Assembly: GCA_000824785.1 (NCBI GenBank)
Contig: CCNB01000046.1
Location: forward strand, 220,183-284,182
Length of the DNA: 64,000 bases
Origin: Mesorhizobium plurifarium
GTDB lineage: Bacteria > Pseudomonadota > Alphaproteobacteria > Rhizobiales > Rhizobiaceae
Direction of reading: 5' to 3'
Made by a program: the position numbers and the translations under genes. The notes below the pieces were generated by a model, which was not told where the DNA came from, did no database searches, and was given only the letters and a program-made list of their open reading frames with translations. This document shows positions 36,046 through 46,407 of the stretch, piece after piece; position 1 is the first letter of the stretch; the number at the start of each line of letters is the position of its first letter.

Positions 36046-37824
36046 ATGGCAGATTTCGTTAGTGTTCTGAAAAAGCAGCTCGAGAAGAAGGGGGATCCTT
36101 CGTTCGAGGTGCGCAAGCAGATATACGACGGTGCCCGCGCGGTGCTGGCGAAGAAGCTCGCCGAATATTCCCCGCCGCTGGCGCCCGATGTCGTCAGCAA
36201 GCAGAAGCGCTCGCTGGAAGACGCCATCTCCAGCGTCGAGCGCGACTATGTCAAACGCGTTCCGGCCGAGGATCCGCTGGCGGAGCTGGAGCATATCTTC
36301 TCCTCCATCGACCGTAACAAGAACCAGCCGAACCACTCCCGCCAGCCGGCGGCGCCTGTGCCTGCGAAGCCGGATCCGTTCAAATCCGAACCGTTCAAGC
36401 CGGCGGCCTCGCCCGCCAGGACGGAACCGAGCTGGCAAAGCGCGCCGAAGGCGGAGCCCGCGCCGCAGGACCCTGCGAAGGCCGAGCCAGCCTGGCAGAA
36501 CACGGCAAGGACCGAGCCAAGCTGGCAGGCCGCGCCGAAGGCGGAGCCTGCCTGGCAGAAGGCGGCGCCGCCGATGCCGTCGCCGCGTGAAGACGATGTG
36601 GGCGTGGCGGGAATGGACGACGCCGATGATGGCGGCGACGTCTTTGCCAGTGACGAGCAACCGGCGGCCGACACCTTCCAGCGCCTGCGGCCACAGCCGC
36701 TAGAGCGCAAGCGCGGCTATGGCGGCTTGATCGCCGCCGTCATTGCGCTCCTGGTGCTGGCGGGCGGCGGCTACGGCATATGGCTGAACAAGAATGCGTT
36801 CGCATCGCTCTTCGGCTCTGGCGGCAGCAAGACGGTCTCGACCGAGCCGCTGGTGAAGCCCGCTCCGGCCAAGCCCGCCACCGAGACGGCCGCGGCGCCA
36901 GCCCCCGCCGGCGCCAGCGAGCCCGCGGAGACGACCAAGTTCACACAACGCCTGACGCCCGAGGGCAAGGAGACCGATCCCGGTCCGGCCGGCGGACAGG
37001 CCACGATCGGCGAAGGCGAATCGGTCGCGGCACTGACGTCGCGGCCGCCGGCCGCGCCGGCAACGACTCCGCCTGCTGCGGCCACGCAAACGCCTGGGGC
37101 GCCTGCCGCGGGAACAACGCCGGCACCGGCGCCCGAGGCTGCCAATCCGACCCCACCGGCGGCCGGAACCACACCGCCCGCAGCTGGCGCCACGCCGCCC
37201 GCGGCTGGAGCAACGCCGCCGGCCGCAGGCACGACGCCGCCCGCGCCGGCGACGGCAGAGGCGACCGTCCCGGTCGGGCAGAAGGCGATCTTCTATGAGG
37301 AGCGCACGAGCACCCAGCAGGGCACGGCCGAGCCGGGCAGCATCGTCTGGTCGCTGGTGCAGGAATCGCCCGGCGGCGACCTGCCGCCGGAACCGGCGAT
37401 CCGCGCCGAGGCGACGATCCCCGGCAAGAACATCCAGTTGCGTATGACGATCCGGCGCAACACCGACCAGACCCTGCCGGCCAGTCACATCATCGAGATG
37501 ATCTTCCTGACGCCGGAAGGATTTGACGGCGGCGGCGTCGACAACATCCTGCGCATCGCCATGAAGAGTTCCGAGCAGGATGCCGGCAGCCCGCTGATCG
37601 GCATTCCGGCCAAGATCGCCGACGGCTTCTTCCTCGTCGCGCTCAACGACACCAAGGCGGACGAGGACGCCAACCTGACGCTGCTTCGAGGCCAGGACTG
37701 GATCGACGTGCCGGTGGTCTACAAGACCGGACGCCGCGCGCTGCTGACCATGGAAAAGGGCATCCCGGGCGAGAAAGTGTTCGACGAGGCGCTGAAGGCC
37801 TGGGCGACGAAGACGTCGGGGTGA
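36046..37824 (+). CDS. Single-span protein with Pro/Ala-rich linkers, unknown function
   Basis: A 592-residue protein. Its first 90 residues are a charged, helical cytoplasmic domain (MADFVSVLKKQLEKKGDPSF; KRSLEDAISSVERDYVKRVP). Next comes a segment with repeated EPxWQxAPKA-like units (about residues 125-185) and one membrane helix (GGLIAAVIALLVLAGGGYGIWL, about 226-247). An external Pro/Ala/Thr-rich stalk with tandem GTTPPAA/GATPPAA units leads to a folded C-terminal domain from about residue 410 (VGQKAIFYEERTSTQQGTAE). Similar proteins follow purA in other rhizobia from memory, but no role is known. The topology suggests coupling between cytoplasm and periplasm. Confidence 0.8.
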   Translation: MADFVSVLKKQLEKKGDPSFEVRKQIYDGARAVLAKKLAEYSPPLAPDVVSKQKRSLEDAISSVERDYVKRVPAEDPLAELEHIFSSIDRNKNQPNHSRQPAAPVPAKPDPFKSEPFKPAASPARTEPSWQSAPKAEPAPQDPAKAEPAWQNTARTEPSWQAAPKAEPAWQKAAPPMPSPREDDVGVAGMDDADDGGDVFASDEQPAADTFQRLRPQPLERKRGYGGLIAAVIALLVLAGGGYGIWLNKNAFASLFGSGGSKTVSTEPLVKPAPAKPATETAAAPAPAGASEPAETTKFTQRLTPEGKETDPGPAGGQATIGEGESVAALTSRPPAAPATTPPAAATQTPGAPAAGTTPAPAPEAANPTPPAAGTTPPAAGATPPAAGATPPAAGTTPPAPATAEATVPVGQKAIFYEERTSTQQGTAEPGSIVWSLVQESPGGDLPPEPAIRAEATIPGKNIQLRMTIRRNTDQTLPASHIIEMIFLTPEGFDGGGVDNILRIAMKSSEQDAGSPLIGIPAKIADGFFLVALNDTKADEDANLTLLRGQDWIDVPVVYKTGRRALLTMEKGIPGEKVFDEALKAWATKTSG

Positions 37825-37853
37825 GGGGCAGCGGCGGTTTAAGCCGCCGCCGC

Positions 37854-38153
37854 TCAGAAGCCCTGAAACAGCATGTCGAGCGCGGCGACGATCTCGTCGT
37901 GGTGGCTTATGAGGTTGGTTCGATTTTCACCGAGTTCGGTCGCAGCCACTGTCGCGATCAGGTGAGTAGCCATCACCATCTTGCGCCCATTGATCTCGAA
38001 GACCGGATGCAGCTTGCGCATCGGCGAAGGCGTCGAGGTCAGCGGCAGAAGCGGAACGACGACCCTAGTCTTGAAGTGGTCGAGCAGGTCGGATTGAACA
38101 TCGAGCAAATAGCCGCCTTCGATGCCGCTGGCGAAGACGTCGTAGCGCGCCAT
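37854..38153 (-). CDS. CcdB-like toxin
   Basis: A 99-residue protein resembling the plasmid toxin CcdB along its length: ARYDVFASGIEGGYLLDVQS, VVVPLLPL, LHPVFEINGRKMVMATH and the C-terminal helix HHDEIVAALDMLFQGF. CcdB poisons DNA gyrase through its last three residues (Trp-Gly-Ile in the F plasmid); here they are Gln-Gly-Phe, so gyrase poisoning may be reduced or differ in target. The start codon overlaps the antitoxin stop by one base (TGATG), showing translational coupling. Confidence 0.85.
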   Translation of the reverse strand: MARYDVFASGIEGGYLLDVQSDLLDHFKTRVVVPLLPLTSTPSPMRKLHPVFEINGRKMVMATHLIATVAATELGENRTNLISHHDEIVAALDMLFQGF

Positions 38154-38395
38154 CAGAATTGCCGATGCTCGGCGAGCGGGATGCCATGCTTGTCGACATA
38201 GTCGTTCCAGGCCTCCATCGTCGCACGGTTCTCAAGCTTCCACAGCCGCGTTTTCTCCGCAGCAACCGCTTCCGCTATACCGGCTTCCGCGGCACGCGAG
38301 ACATTCACGTTGAGCCCCTTGGCTTCCGCCATAAGTTGGGAATCGATCGACAGATTAGCCGGTTGACGGACCGCGTTCGCTGCTATCTTGCGCAT
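38153..38395 (-). CDS. CcdA-like antitoxin
   Basis: An 80-residue antitoxin. The N-terminal part (ANLSIDSQLMAEAKGLNVNVSR) is the ribbon-helix-helix DNA-binding domain; the C-terminal part (KLENRATMEAWNDYVDKHGI) is the flexible toxin-binding tail seen in CcdA. It represses its own promoter and neutralises the toxin. The ATG at 38395 gives the normal family length; an upstream in-frame start (38431) would run through the operator and is unlikely. Confidence 0.85.
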   Translation of the reverse strand: MRKIAANAVRQPANLSIDSQLMAEAKGLNVNVSRAAEAGIAEAVAAEKTRLWKLENRATMEAWNDYVDKHGIPLAEHRQF

Positions 38396-38411
38396 GATGG
38401 CGTCCTCATTA

Positions 38412-38430
38412 TGCGCATATCTTATGCGCA
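38412..38430 (-). promoter_or_regulatory. Operator of the ccdAB-like pair
   Basis: TGCGCATA (38412-38419) and TATGCGCA (38423-38430) are a perfect 8-bp inverted repeat with a 3-base centre, 17 bases upstream of the antitoxin ATG. Ribbon-helix-helix antitoxins bind this type of site. Confidence 0.65.
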
Positions 38431-38458
38431 CGGTACCGCCTTTGCAATGAAGGCGGTA

Positions 38459-40273
<1,815 letters not shown>

Positions 40274-40274
40274 A

Positions 40275-40919
40275 TCAGCTTTCTGGAAGAGGATAGGGGT
40301 GGGCCAGAAGCAGCGCCCGGCCGCGCTCCAGCGCGATGCCAAGCCGCCCTTTGACCTCGTTTGATATAGTGAGCGAGGAGCCGAACGCCACCTCGACGCG
40401 GTCGAGCGGCCATTTGGCGCCGGTCACAGTCAGGCCGGCAAGCTCGGAGAAGCCGAGCACCGAAAACAAGGTGCCCTCATCATAGTCGAAGCTCGATTTG
40501 CCGGGCAGGATCGGAACGCCTTCCTGCGCGCCGCTCGTCAGCAGCACCCGCGTGCCGGCGGCGGCCAGCCGCACGGCCAGCGCCAGATGCAGGACGGCAT
40601 GGTCGGCGCGCTTGCCGCCAAAGGCGCCGGCCAGCACCAGGCTGGTGGCGCCGCGCTGAAGCGCTTCCGCTATGGCGAGCTCGCCGTCGGTCATGTCCTT
40701 CTCGGCCGGGAAGACTTTTCGCGGAACGGCGGCGAGATCATCCGGCAGGTTGGCCGGCACCGAATCGAAATCGCCGACCCAGAGTTCCGGGACGATATCC
40801 AGCAAGCGGGCATGGCCGATGCCGGCGTCGGCGGCGATGACGCGCGAGCCAGTGATCTGGCGTTCGAGCCGGGGCGTGCGGATGAGTTCGCCGCCAAGCA
40901 GGATGGTGAATGTGCCCAT
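40275..40919 (-). CDS. thiN: Thiamine pyrophosphokinase
   Basis: A 214-residue enzyme that converts thiamine directly to thiamine diphosphate with ATP. Signature elements are VIAADAGIGHARLLDIVPEL, VGDFDSV (metal/ATP-binding Asp residues), FPAEKDMTDGELAI and GAFGGKRADH. The C-terminal substrate-binding beta-domain is present. It is divergent from thiBPQ, so thiamine uptake and activation are encoded back to back; the TPP riboswitch lies on the other strand and does not control this gene. Confidence 0.92.
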   Translation of the reverse strand: MGTFTILLGGELIRTPRLERQITGSRVIAADAGIGHARLLDIVPELWVGDFDSVPANLPDDLAAVPRKVFPAEKDMTDGELAIAEALQRGATSLVLAGAFGGKRADHAVLHLALAVRLAAAGTRVLLTSGAQEGVPILPGKSSFDYDEGTLFSVLGFSELAGLTVTGAKWPLDRVEVAFGSSLTISNEVKGRLGIALERGRALLLAHPYPLPES

Positions 40920-41059
40920 GGGCGTCGCCCTTACCAGCCCACCGGGCGAAACGGAAGCCGGATGCAGCGCGCTTCGGTTGCGAACCCTGCCGGCGAACAT
41001 TAGCTGCCCGGCAAAACTTCCGCTTGCGCGCCGCTTCGGCCGGGCCTATCTGTCGAAAC

Positions 41060-41152
41060 GCTCTAACGGGGTGCCGGACGTGATCCGGCTGAGAGGCGAT
41101 CAAGCCAACCCGCTGAACCTGATCCGGTTTGTACCGGCGGAGGGATTAGACG
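41060..41152 (+). promoter_or_regulatory. TPP riboswitch (THI element)
   Basis: The conserved elements of the thiamine-pyrophosphate aptamer occur in order: CGGGGTGCC (41068-41076), CTGAGAG (41089-41095), ACCCGCTGAACCTGATCCGG (from about 41108) and TACCGGCGGAGGGA (from about 41132). It precedes the thiamine transporter operon thiBPQ, as in other proteobacteria. Binding of TPP should reduce expression. Confidence 0.95.
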
Positions 41153-41164
41153 TTTCGGACCATC

Positions 41165-41205
41165 CGGCGCCTCAATTCCTTGTCACTCGAACGAAGGAGG
41201 CGCCG
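41165..41205 (+). promoter_or_regulatory. Shine-Dalgarno sequestering stem of the TPP riboswitch
   Basis: CGGCGCCTC (41165-41173) pairs perfectly with GAGGCGCCG (41197-41205), which includes most of the AAGGAGG ribosome site and ends at the thiB ATG (41206). This suggests translational rather than transcriptional control by the upstream aptamer. Confidence 0.7.
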
Positions 41206-42216
41206 ATGCGCGCAATGCTGTCCAATCTCATTCTCGCAACCGGCCTTGTTGCGCTTCTGACGGGCGTCGCGCCTGCCGAGGCCAAGGACAAGCTCACCGT
41301 CTATACTTATGAAAGCTTCACCGCCGATTGGGGACCCGGACCGGCCGTGAAGAAGGAATTCGAGGCCGAATGCGGCTGCGATCTCGAATTCGTCTCGGTG
41401 GCCGACGGCGTGGCGCTGCTCAACCGCGTCAAGCTCGAAGGCGCCGGCACCAAAGCCGATGTCGTGCTTGGCCTCGACACCAATCTGACGGCGGACGCGA
41501 AGGCGAGCGGCCTCTTCGCGCCGCATGGCGAAGTCTCCGGGATCAATGTGCCCGGAGGCTGGGGCGACGACACTTTCGTGCCCTTCGACTATGGCTATTT
41601 CGCCGTCGTCTATGACACGCAGAAGCTGAAAGTCCCGCCGAAGAGCCTGAAGGAGCTGGTCGAGGGAGCCGGCACCGACAAGATCGTCATCCAGGATCCG
41701 CGCACCTCGACGCCCGGCCTCGGCCTGCTTTTGTGGGTGAAGTCTGTCTATGGCGACAAGGCGCCGGAAGCCTGGGCCAAGCTCAAGACCAAGGTCCTGA
41801 CGGTGACGCCGGGCTGGAGCGAGGCCTATGGCCTGTTCACCAAGGGCGAGGCGCCGATGGTGCTCTCCTACACCACCTCGCCGGCCTACCACATGGTGGC
41901 CGAGAACACTGAGCGCTACCAGGCGGCCTCCTTCGAGGAGGGCGAATACCTGCAGATCGAGGTTGCCGGCATCACCACGGCCGGCGCGAAGAACCCGCTG
42001 GCACAGAAATTCATCGCCTTCATGACCGGACCGAAGTTCCAGGACGTCATTCCGGAGACCAACTGGATGTTCCCGGCCGGCAAGACCGACAAGCCGCTCA
42101 ACCCGGCCTTCGACAAGCTGGTGAAGCCGACCAAGACCTTGCTGTTCAGTCCTGAGGAAGTGGCGGCCAACCGCAAGGCCTGGGTGGATGAGTGGCTGGC
42201 GGTGATGAGCAAGTAG
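41206..42216 (+). CDS. thiB: Thiamine ABC transporter, periplasmic binding protein
   Basis: A 336-residue periplasmic protein with a signal peptide (residues 1-26). It captures thiamine or its phosphates for the ThiPQ importer. Family features include LTVYTYESFTADWGPGPAVK, the VLGLDTNL loop, VPFDYGYFAVVYD, SSTPGLG-like STPGLGLLLW and ETNWMFPA. The TPP riboswitch directly upstream confirms the substrate. The longer open frame starting far upstream runs through the riboswitch and is not coding. Confidence 0.95.
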   Translation: MRAMLSNLILATGLVALLTGVAPAEAKDKLTVYTYESFTADWGPGPAVKKEFEAECGCDLEFVSVADGVALLNRVKLEGAGTKADVVLGLDTNLTADAKASGLFAPHGEVSGINVPGGWGDDTFVPFDYGYFAVVYDTQKLKVPPKSLKELVEGAGTDKIVIQDPRTSTPGLGLLLWVKSVYGDKAPEAWAKLKTKVLTVTPGWSEAYGLFTKGEAPMVLSYTTSPAYHMVAENTERYQAASFEEGEYLQIEVAGITTAGAKNPLAQKFIAFMTGPKFQDVIPETNWMFPAGKTDKPLNPAFDKLVKPTKTLLFSPEEVAANRKAWVDEWLAVMSK

Positions 42217-42305
42217 GCTTCAGGATGGCGCTTAGTGGGCGAGAACTCGACGCGGATAATGCTTCCGCCTTACCCAAGCCATTCAGCGCGTTTGGCTAGG
42301 CGGGA

Positions 42306-43928
42306 ATGGCAACGCCCCATCCCACCGACTCCCGCATCACCGCCGGCATCGTCGCCCTCGGTGCCATCGCCATCCTCATCGGCGGCGCCTTCGCCGGCCT
42401 CGCCATCGAAGGCGCGCACGATCTCTCCGGCGCTGCCGCCGCCTTTGACGGCTACCTCCTGCGCGTCGCCCGCTTCACGCTTTGGCAGGCGGCTCTCTCG
42501 ACGCTCCTGTCGGTCGCGCCGGCGCTGCTCGTGGCGCGCGCCTTGTCCCGGCATCCAGCCTTTCCCGGTCGCCGACTGATCCTGCAACTGTTCACCGTGC
42601 CGCTGGCATTGCCGGCAATCGTCGCCGCGCTCGGCATTTTGGCGCTCTACGGTCGCGCCGGGTACTTTGCCGGCGTCCTCGCCGGGCTTGGCGGCGGAGA
42701 ATGGCCCGGCATCTACGGCCTCTCCGGCATCCTGGTCGCGCATGTCTTCTTCAACCTGCCCTTGGCGACGCGGCTGTTCCTGGAGTCGCTGGGCACCATT
42801 CCCGCCGACCAGTGGCGACTGGCGAGCCAGCTTGGGATGAGCGCCCGCCCGGCCTTCCGGCTGATCGAATGGCCGGTGCTGCGCGCGGCCTTGCCGGGCG
42901 TCGCCGGGCTGGTCTTCATGCTCTGCATCACCTCCTTCACCATCGTGCTGACGCTGGGCGGCGGTCCGGCCGCGACGACGCTGGAGGTCGCCATCTACCA
43001 GGCGCTGCGCTTCGATTTCGATCCCGCGCGCGCCGTGGCGCTGACGCTGTTGCAGATCGCGCTGACCTTCATCGTGGTCGTCGCTCTCACGCGGCTCGGC
43101 GCCAACGCGGTCGGCGACGCCAATCTGCCGCTGGCGCCGCGCCGCTACCTTTCGGCGGGCCGGCTCGAAAGCGTGCTGAATGGCGGCCTCATCGTGCTTG
43201 CCCTGCTGTTCGTCGCGGGACCGATGGCGGCGACAGTGGTTTCAGGTCTGGAGGCCGATCTCGGCCGATTGGCGGGTGAGGAGGCGGTGCGCCGCGCGAC
43301 GCTCACCAGCGCGGGCCTTGCTTTGCTTGCGGCGCTGCTCAGCGTGACCTTGTCGCTGGCGCTGATCGCGGCGCGGCGCGCGCTGGCCCTGCGGCGCCGT
43401 GCCGGCAGCGCCATGTCGCTGCTCGAGCATGCCGCCGACACCGGAGCCGGCTTCGTGCTCGTCGTGCCGCCGATCGTGCTTGGCGCCGGCTGGTTCCTGG
43501 CGTTGCGCAGCATCACCGATGTCTTCGCCATCGCGCCGGTCATGGTCGTCGCCGTCAATGCGGTGATGGCCATGCCCTTCGCCATCCGCGCCATTCGTCC
43601 GGCCTATGACGCGGCGAGCGAACGCCATGAGCGGCTTTGCCTGGCGCTCGGCATATCCGGCTGGACCCGGCTCAGCCTGATTGACTGGCCGTCGCTGAGG
43701 CGGCCCTTGGCCACCGGATTCGCCTTCGCCATGGCGCTGTCGCTCGGCGATCTCGGGGTGATCGCGCTGTTCGGCAGCGATTCCGTACAGACCTTGCCCT
43801 ATCTGCTTTTGGCGCGCATGGGCAGCTACCGGACCGCCGACGCCGCGGGACTCGCCTTGCTGCTCGGCCTCGTCTGCCTGATGCTGGTGGTCGTTGCTGA
43901 CTGGCTGGGGCGGGAAGGAAAGTCATGA
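42306..43928 (+). CDS. thiP: Thiamine ABC transporter permease
   Basis: A 540-residue inner-membrane protein with two fused permease halves and about 12 helices. Each half has an EAA-type loop contacting the ATPase (first near DQWRLASQLGMSARPAFRLI, second near RLCLALGISGWTRLSLIDWP). The duplicated architecture is standard for ThiP. Its stop overlaps the thiQ start (ATGA). Gap of 89 bases after thiB with no visible terminator. Confidence 0.94.
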   Translation: MATPHPTDSRITAGIVALGAIAILIGGAFAGLAIEGAHDLSGAAAAFDGYLLRVARFTLWQAALSTLLSVAPALLVARALSRHPAFPGRRLILQLFTVPLALPAIVAALGILALYGRAGYFAGVLAGLGGGEWPGIYGLSGILVAHVFFNLPLATRLFLESLGTIPADQWRLASQLGMSARPAFRLIEWPVLRAALPGVAGLVFMLCITSFTIVLTLGGGPAATTLEVAIYQALRFDFDPARAVALTLLQIALTFIVVVALTRLGANAVGDANLPLAPRRYLSAGRLESVLNGGLIVLALLFVAGPMAATVVSGLEADLGRLAGEEAVRRATLTSAGLALLAALLSVTLSLALIAARRALALRRRAGSAMSLLEHAADTGAGFVLVVPPIVLGAGWFLALRSITDVFAIAPVMVVAVNAVMAMPFAIRAIRPAYDAASERHERLCLALGISGWTRLSLIDWPSLRRPLATGFAFAMALSLGDLGVIALFGSDSVQTLPYLLLARMGSYRTADAAGLALLLGLVCLMLVVVADWLGREGKS

Positions 43929-44713
43929 CGACGACGATCGACGGCACCGCCGCGCATAAGGGCCTCACCGTCACGCTGGATGGTATCGCGTTCAGCTACG
44001 GCGAATCTTCCTTCCGCTTCGATGCCGAATTCGCGGTGGGCAGGATCACCGCCATCATGGGGCCGAGCGGTTCCGGCAAGTCGACGCTGCTCAATCTGAT
44101 AGCCGGCTTCGAAACGCCCGATGCGGGCAGGGTGCTGATCGGCGGCATCGACATCGGCGACACGCCGCCTTCGGCGCGACCGGTGTCGATGGTGTTCCAG
44201 GAAAACAATTTGTTTGCCCACCTTTCGGTCGAAGCCAATGTCGGACTCGGCCGCTCGCCGTCGCTGAAACTCGGCAAGGCCGACCGCGTTGCCGTCGCCG
44301 AGGCACTGGCGCGTGTGGGCCTGGCGGGCAAGGAAAAGCGGCTGCCGCGCGAGCTTTCCGGCGGCGAGCGGCAGCGCGTGGCGCTGGCGCGGGTGCTGCT
44401 GCGCGACCGGCCGATCTTGCTGCTCGACGAGCCTTTCGCATCGCTCGGCCCGGCGCTGCGCGAGGACATGCTCGATCTTGTCGCCGGCATCCATGCCGAA
44501 CGCGAAATGACGGTGCTGTTCGTCACGCATCAGCCGGAGGATGCGCGCCGCATCGGCCAGGACGTGGCATTTCTCGATGAAGGCACGATCGCGGCGGCCG
44601 GGCCGGCCGACGATTTCTTCGACCGGTCTGGACCGGATGCGTTCAGGCGCTATATCGGCGATCAAGGCGGCACCGTTGCCGGATCACAACATATTGCCCG
44701 GAAGCGGACATAA
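43925..44713 (+). CDS. thiQ: Thiamine ABC transporter ATPase
   Basis: A 262-residue ABC ATPase: Walker A MGPSGSGKST, Q-loop VFQENNLFAHL, signature LSGGERQRVALARV, Walker B ILLLDEPFASL and switch His (VTHQPED). It energises ThiBP. The start overlaps the thiP stop by four bases, indicating coupled translation. A 30-residue C-terminal tail is slightly longer than in enterobacteria. Confidence 0.94.
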   Translation: MTTTIDGTAAHKGLTVTLDGIAFSYGESSFRFDAEFAVGRITAIMGPSGSGKSTLLNLIAGFETPDAGRVLIGGIDIGDTPPSARPVSMVFQENNLFAHLSVEANVGLGRSPSLKLGKADRVAVAEALARVGLAGKEKRLPRELSGGERQRVALARVLLRDRPILLLDEPFASLGPALREDMLDLVAGIHAEREMTVLFVTHQPEDARRIGQDVAFLDEGTIAAAGPADDFFDRSGPDAFRRYIGDQGGTVAGSQHIARKRT

Positions 44714-44866
44714 TTTACGGCCAAACCGGCAACGGGTGATCCGGCGTTTGCTTGCCTTGTCCGGGGGAGTATGGCTAGGTCCGGCCATGCTGGTCCGGCT
44801 GGGCCGTGATTTGCCGAAAGATGTCGAAAGGAAGCCGATCTGTCGACCGGCACTGAGAAAGTGTGG

Positions 44867-46336
44867 ATGAGGCCACTGGCACGATTTTTCGCGCTGGCGA
44901 GCGTTGCCGTGACGCTGGCCAGCTGCCAGATGTTCACGCCGCCGGACGTGCAGGAGAGCGGCTTCCAGCCTTCCGACAAGCCGATCACCGTCGACAACGT
45001 CGTCGCCAACGCCAAGCTCGCCGAAATGGCGAAAGCGCAGCATCCACGGATTCTCGCCACCTATGGCGGCGAATATTCCGATCCTAAGCTGGAACGCATG
45101 GTGGCCAAGGTCGTCGGCAATCTGACGGTGGTGTCGGCCAACCCGACCCAGACCTATCGCATCACCATCCTCAACTCACCCAATGTCAACGCCTTCGCGC
45201 TGCCGGGTGGCTATCTTTATGTGACGCGCGGGCTGCTGGCGCTGGCCAACGATTCCTCCGAGCTTGCCGCCGTCATCGCGCATGAGATGGGCCACGTCAC
45301 CGCCAACCATGGCCTGCAGCGGCAGCAGCTCGAGGCCGAGGAAGGCCTGGCGACCAAGGTGGTTTCCGACGTGCTCGGCGACAGCCCGACGGCCAAGGCG
45401 GCGCTGATCCGCGGCAAGCTGAGGCTGGCGCAATTCTCGCGCAACCAGGAATTGCAGGCCGACGCCATCGGCATCAAGTCGATCGGCGAGGCGGGCTACG
45501 ATCCTTACGCCGCCGGCCGTTTCCTGCAGTCGATGTCGGCTTACACGGATTTCCGCTCGGTCAGCGGCGCCACCGACGCCAGCCTCGACTTCCTGGCGAC
45601 GCACCCCAACACGCCGCAGCGCATCGAGCTGGCGCAGCGCCTTGCGCGCAATTTCGGCCCGCCCGGCGTCGGCACGCGCGATCGCGACGCCTTCCTCGCC
45701 GGCATAGACGGCCTGCTTTACGGCGACACACCGGAAGAAGGCTATGTGCGCGGCCAGACCTTCATGCACCCCAATCTCGGCGTCTCCTTCACGGTGCCGG
45801 ACGGCTTCGTCATCGACAATTCGGCGGCCGCGGTGACCGCAACCGGGCCGGGCGACATCGCCATCCGCTTCGACGGCGTGGCGATCGACAAGTCGGTCTC
45901 GCTCACCGATTACATCCGCAGCGGCTGGGTGGCGGGGCTCGAAGACGCCAGCGTGCGCCAGGAGACGGTCAACGGCAACGAGGCGGCTATGGCGCATGCC
46001 AGCGCGCAAGGCTGGCAGTTCGATATCGCGGTGATCCGCGCCGGCGGGCAGGTCTACAGGCTGCTGACGGCGGCGCCCTCCGCCAGCACGTCGCTGGACC
46101 CGGTCGCGCGCTCGGTCAGCGGCTCCTTCCGTGTGCTGAGCCCGGCCGAGAAGGCGGCGCTGAAGCCGCTGCATATCCGGGTCGTCACCGTCCAGGCCGG
46201 CCAGACGATGGGTTCGCTCGCGGCCCAGATGGTCGGCGTCGACCGCAAGCTGGACCTCTTCCGCGTGCTCAACGCCATGTCGCCCGGCGCCAGCGTATCG
46301 GCCGGCGACAAGGTCAAGATCGTCACCGACAGGTAG
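44867..46336 (+). CDS. M48-family lipoprotein metalloprotease with C-terminal LysM-like domain
   Basis: A 489-residue probable lipoprotein: signal peptide ending in LASC (lipobox Cys20 from the ATG at 44867; a GTG two codons earlier is possible). The zinc protease motif is HEMGH (139-143), with the third ligand in the NQELQADAIG segment. The C-terminal 50 residues (VTVQAGQTMGSLAAQM to GDKVKIV) resemble a LysM peptidoglycan-binding module. Relatives (BepA/LoiP/YggG) degrade or refold outer-membrane proteins in the periplasm. It follows thiQ after 153 bases. Confidence 0.9.
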   Translation: MRPLARFFALASVAVTLASCQMFTPPDVQESGFQPSDKPITVDNVVANAKLAEMAKAQHPRILATYGGEYSDPKLERMVAKVVGNLTVVSANPTQTYRITILNSPNVNAFALPGGYLYVTRGLLALANDSSELAAVIAHEMGHVTANHGLQRQQLEAEEGLATKVVSDVLGDSPTAKAALIRGKLRLAQFSRNQELQADAIGIKSIGEAGYDPYAAGRFLQSMSAYTDFRSVSGATDASLDFLATHPNTPQRIELAQRLARNFGPPGVGTRDRDAFLAGIDGLLYGDTPEEGYVRGQTFMHPNLGVSFTVPDGFVIDNSAAAVTATGPGDIAIRFDGVAIDKSVSLTDYIRSGWVAGLEDASVRQETVNGNEAAMAHASAQGWQFDIAVIRAGGQVYRLLTAAPSASTSLDPVARSVSGSFRVLSPAEKAALKPLHIRVVTVQAGQTMGSLAAQMVGVDRKLDLFRVLNAMSPGASVSAGDKVKIVTDR

Positions 46337-46352
46337 CGTGTCGCGAGTTCAG

Positions 46353-46396
46353 CCCGACCGGGCTCCGTCGGCTGCTTGAACAATCGCCCGGTCGGG
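46353..46396. terminator. Hairpin between convergent protease and caspase genes
   Basis: CCCGACCGGGC (46353-46363) pairs perfectly with GCCCGGTCGGG (46386-46396). There is no T run, so it may be a weak terminator or a Rho-independent pause for both convergent genes. Confidence 0.45.
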
Positions 46397-46407
46397 AGCC
46401 GTTGTCG

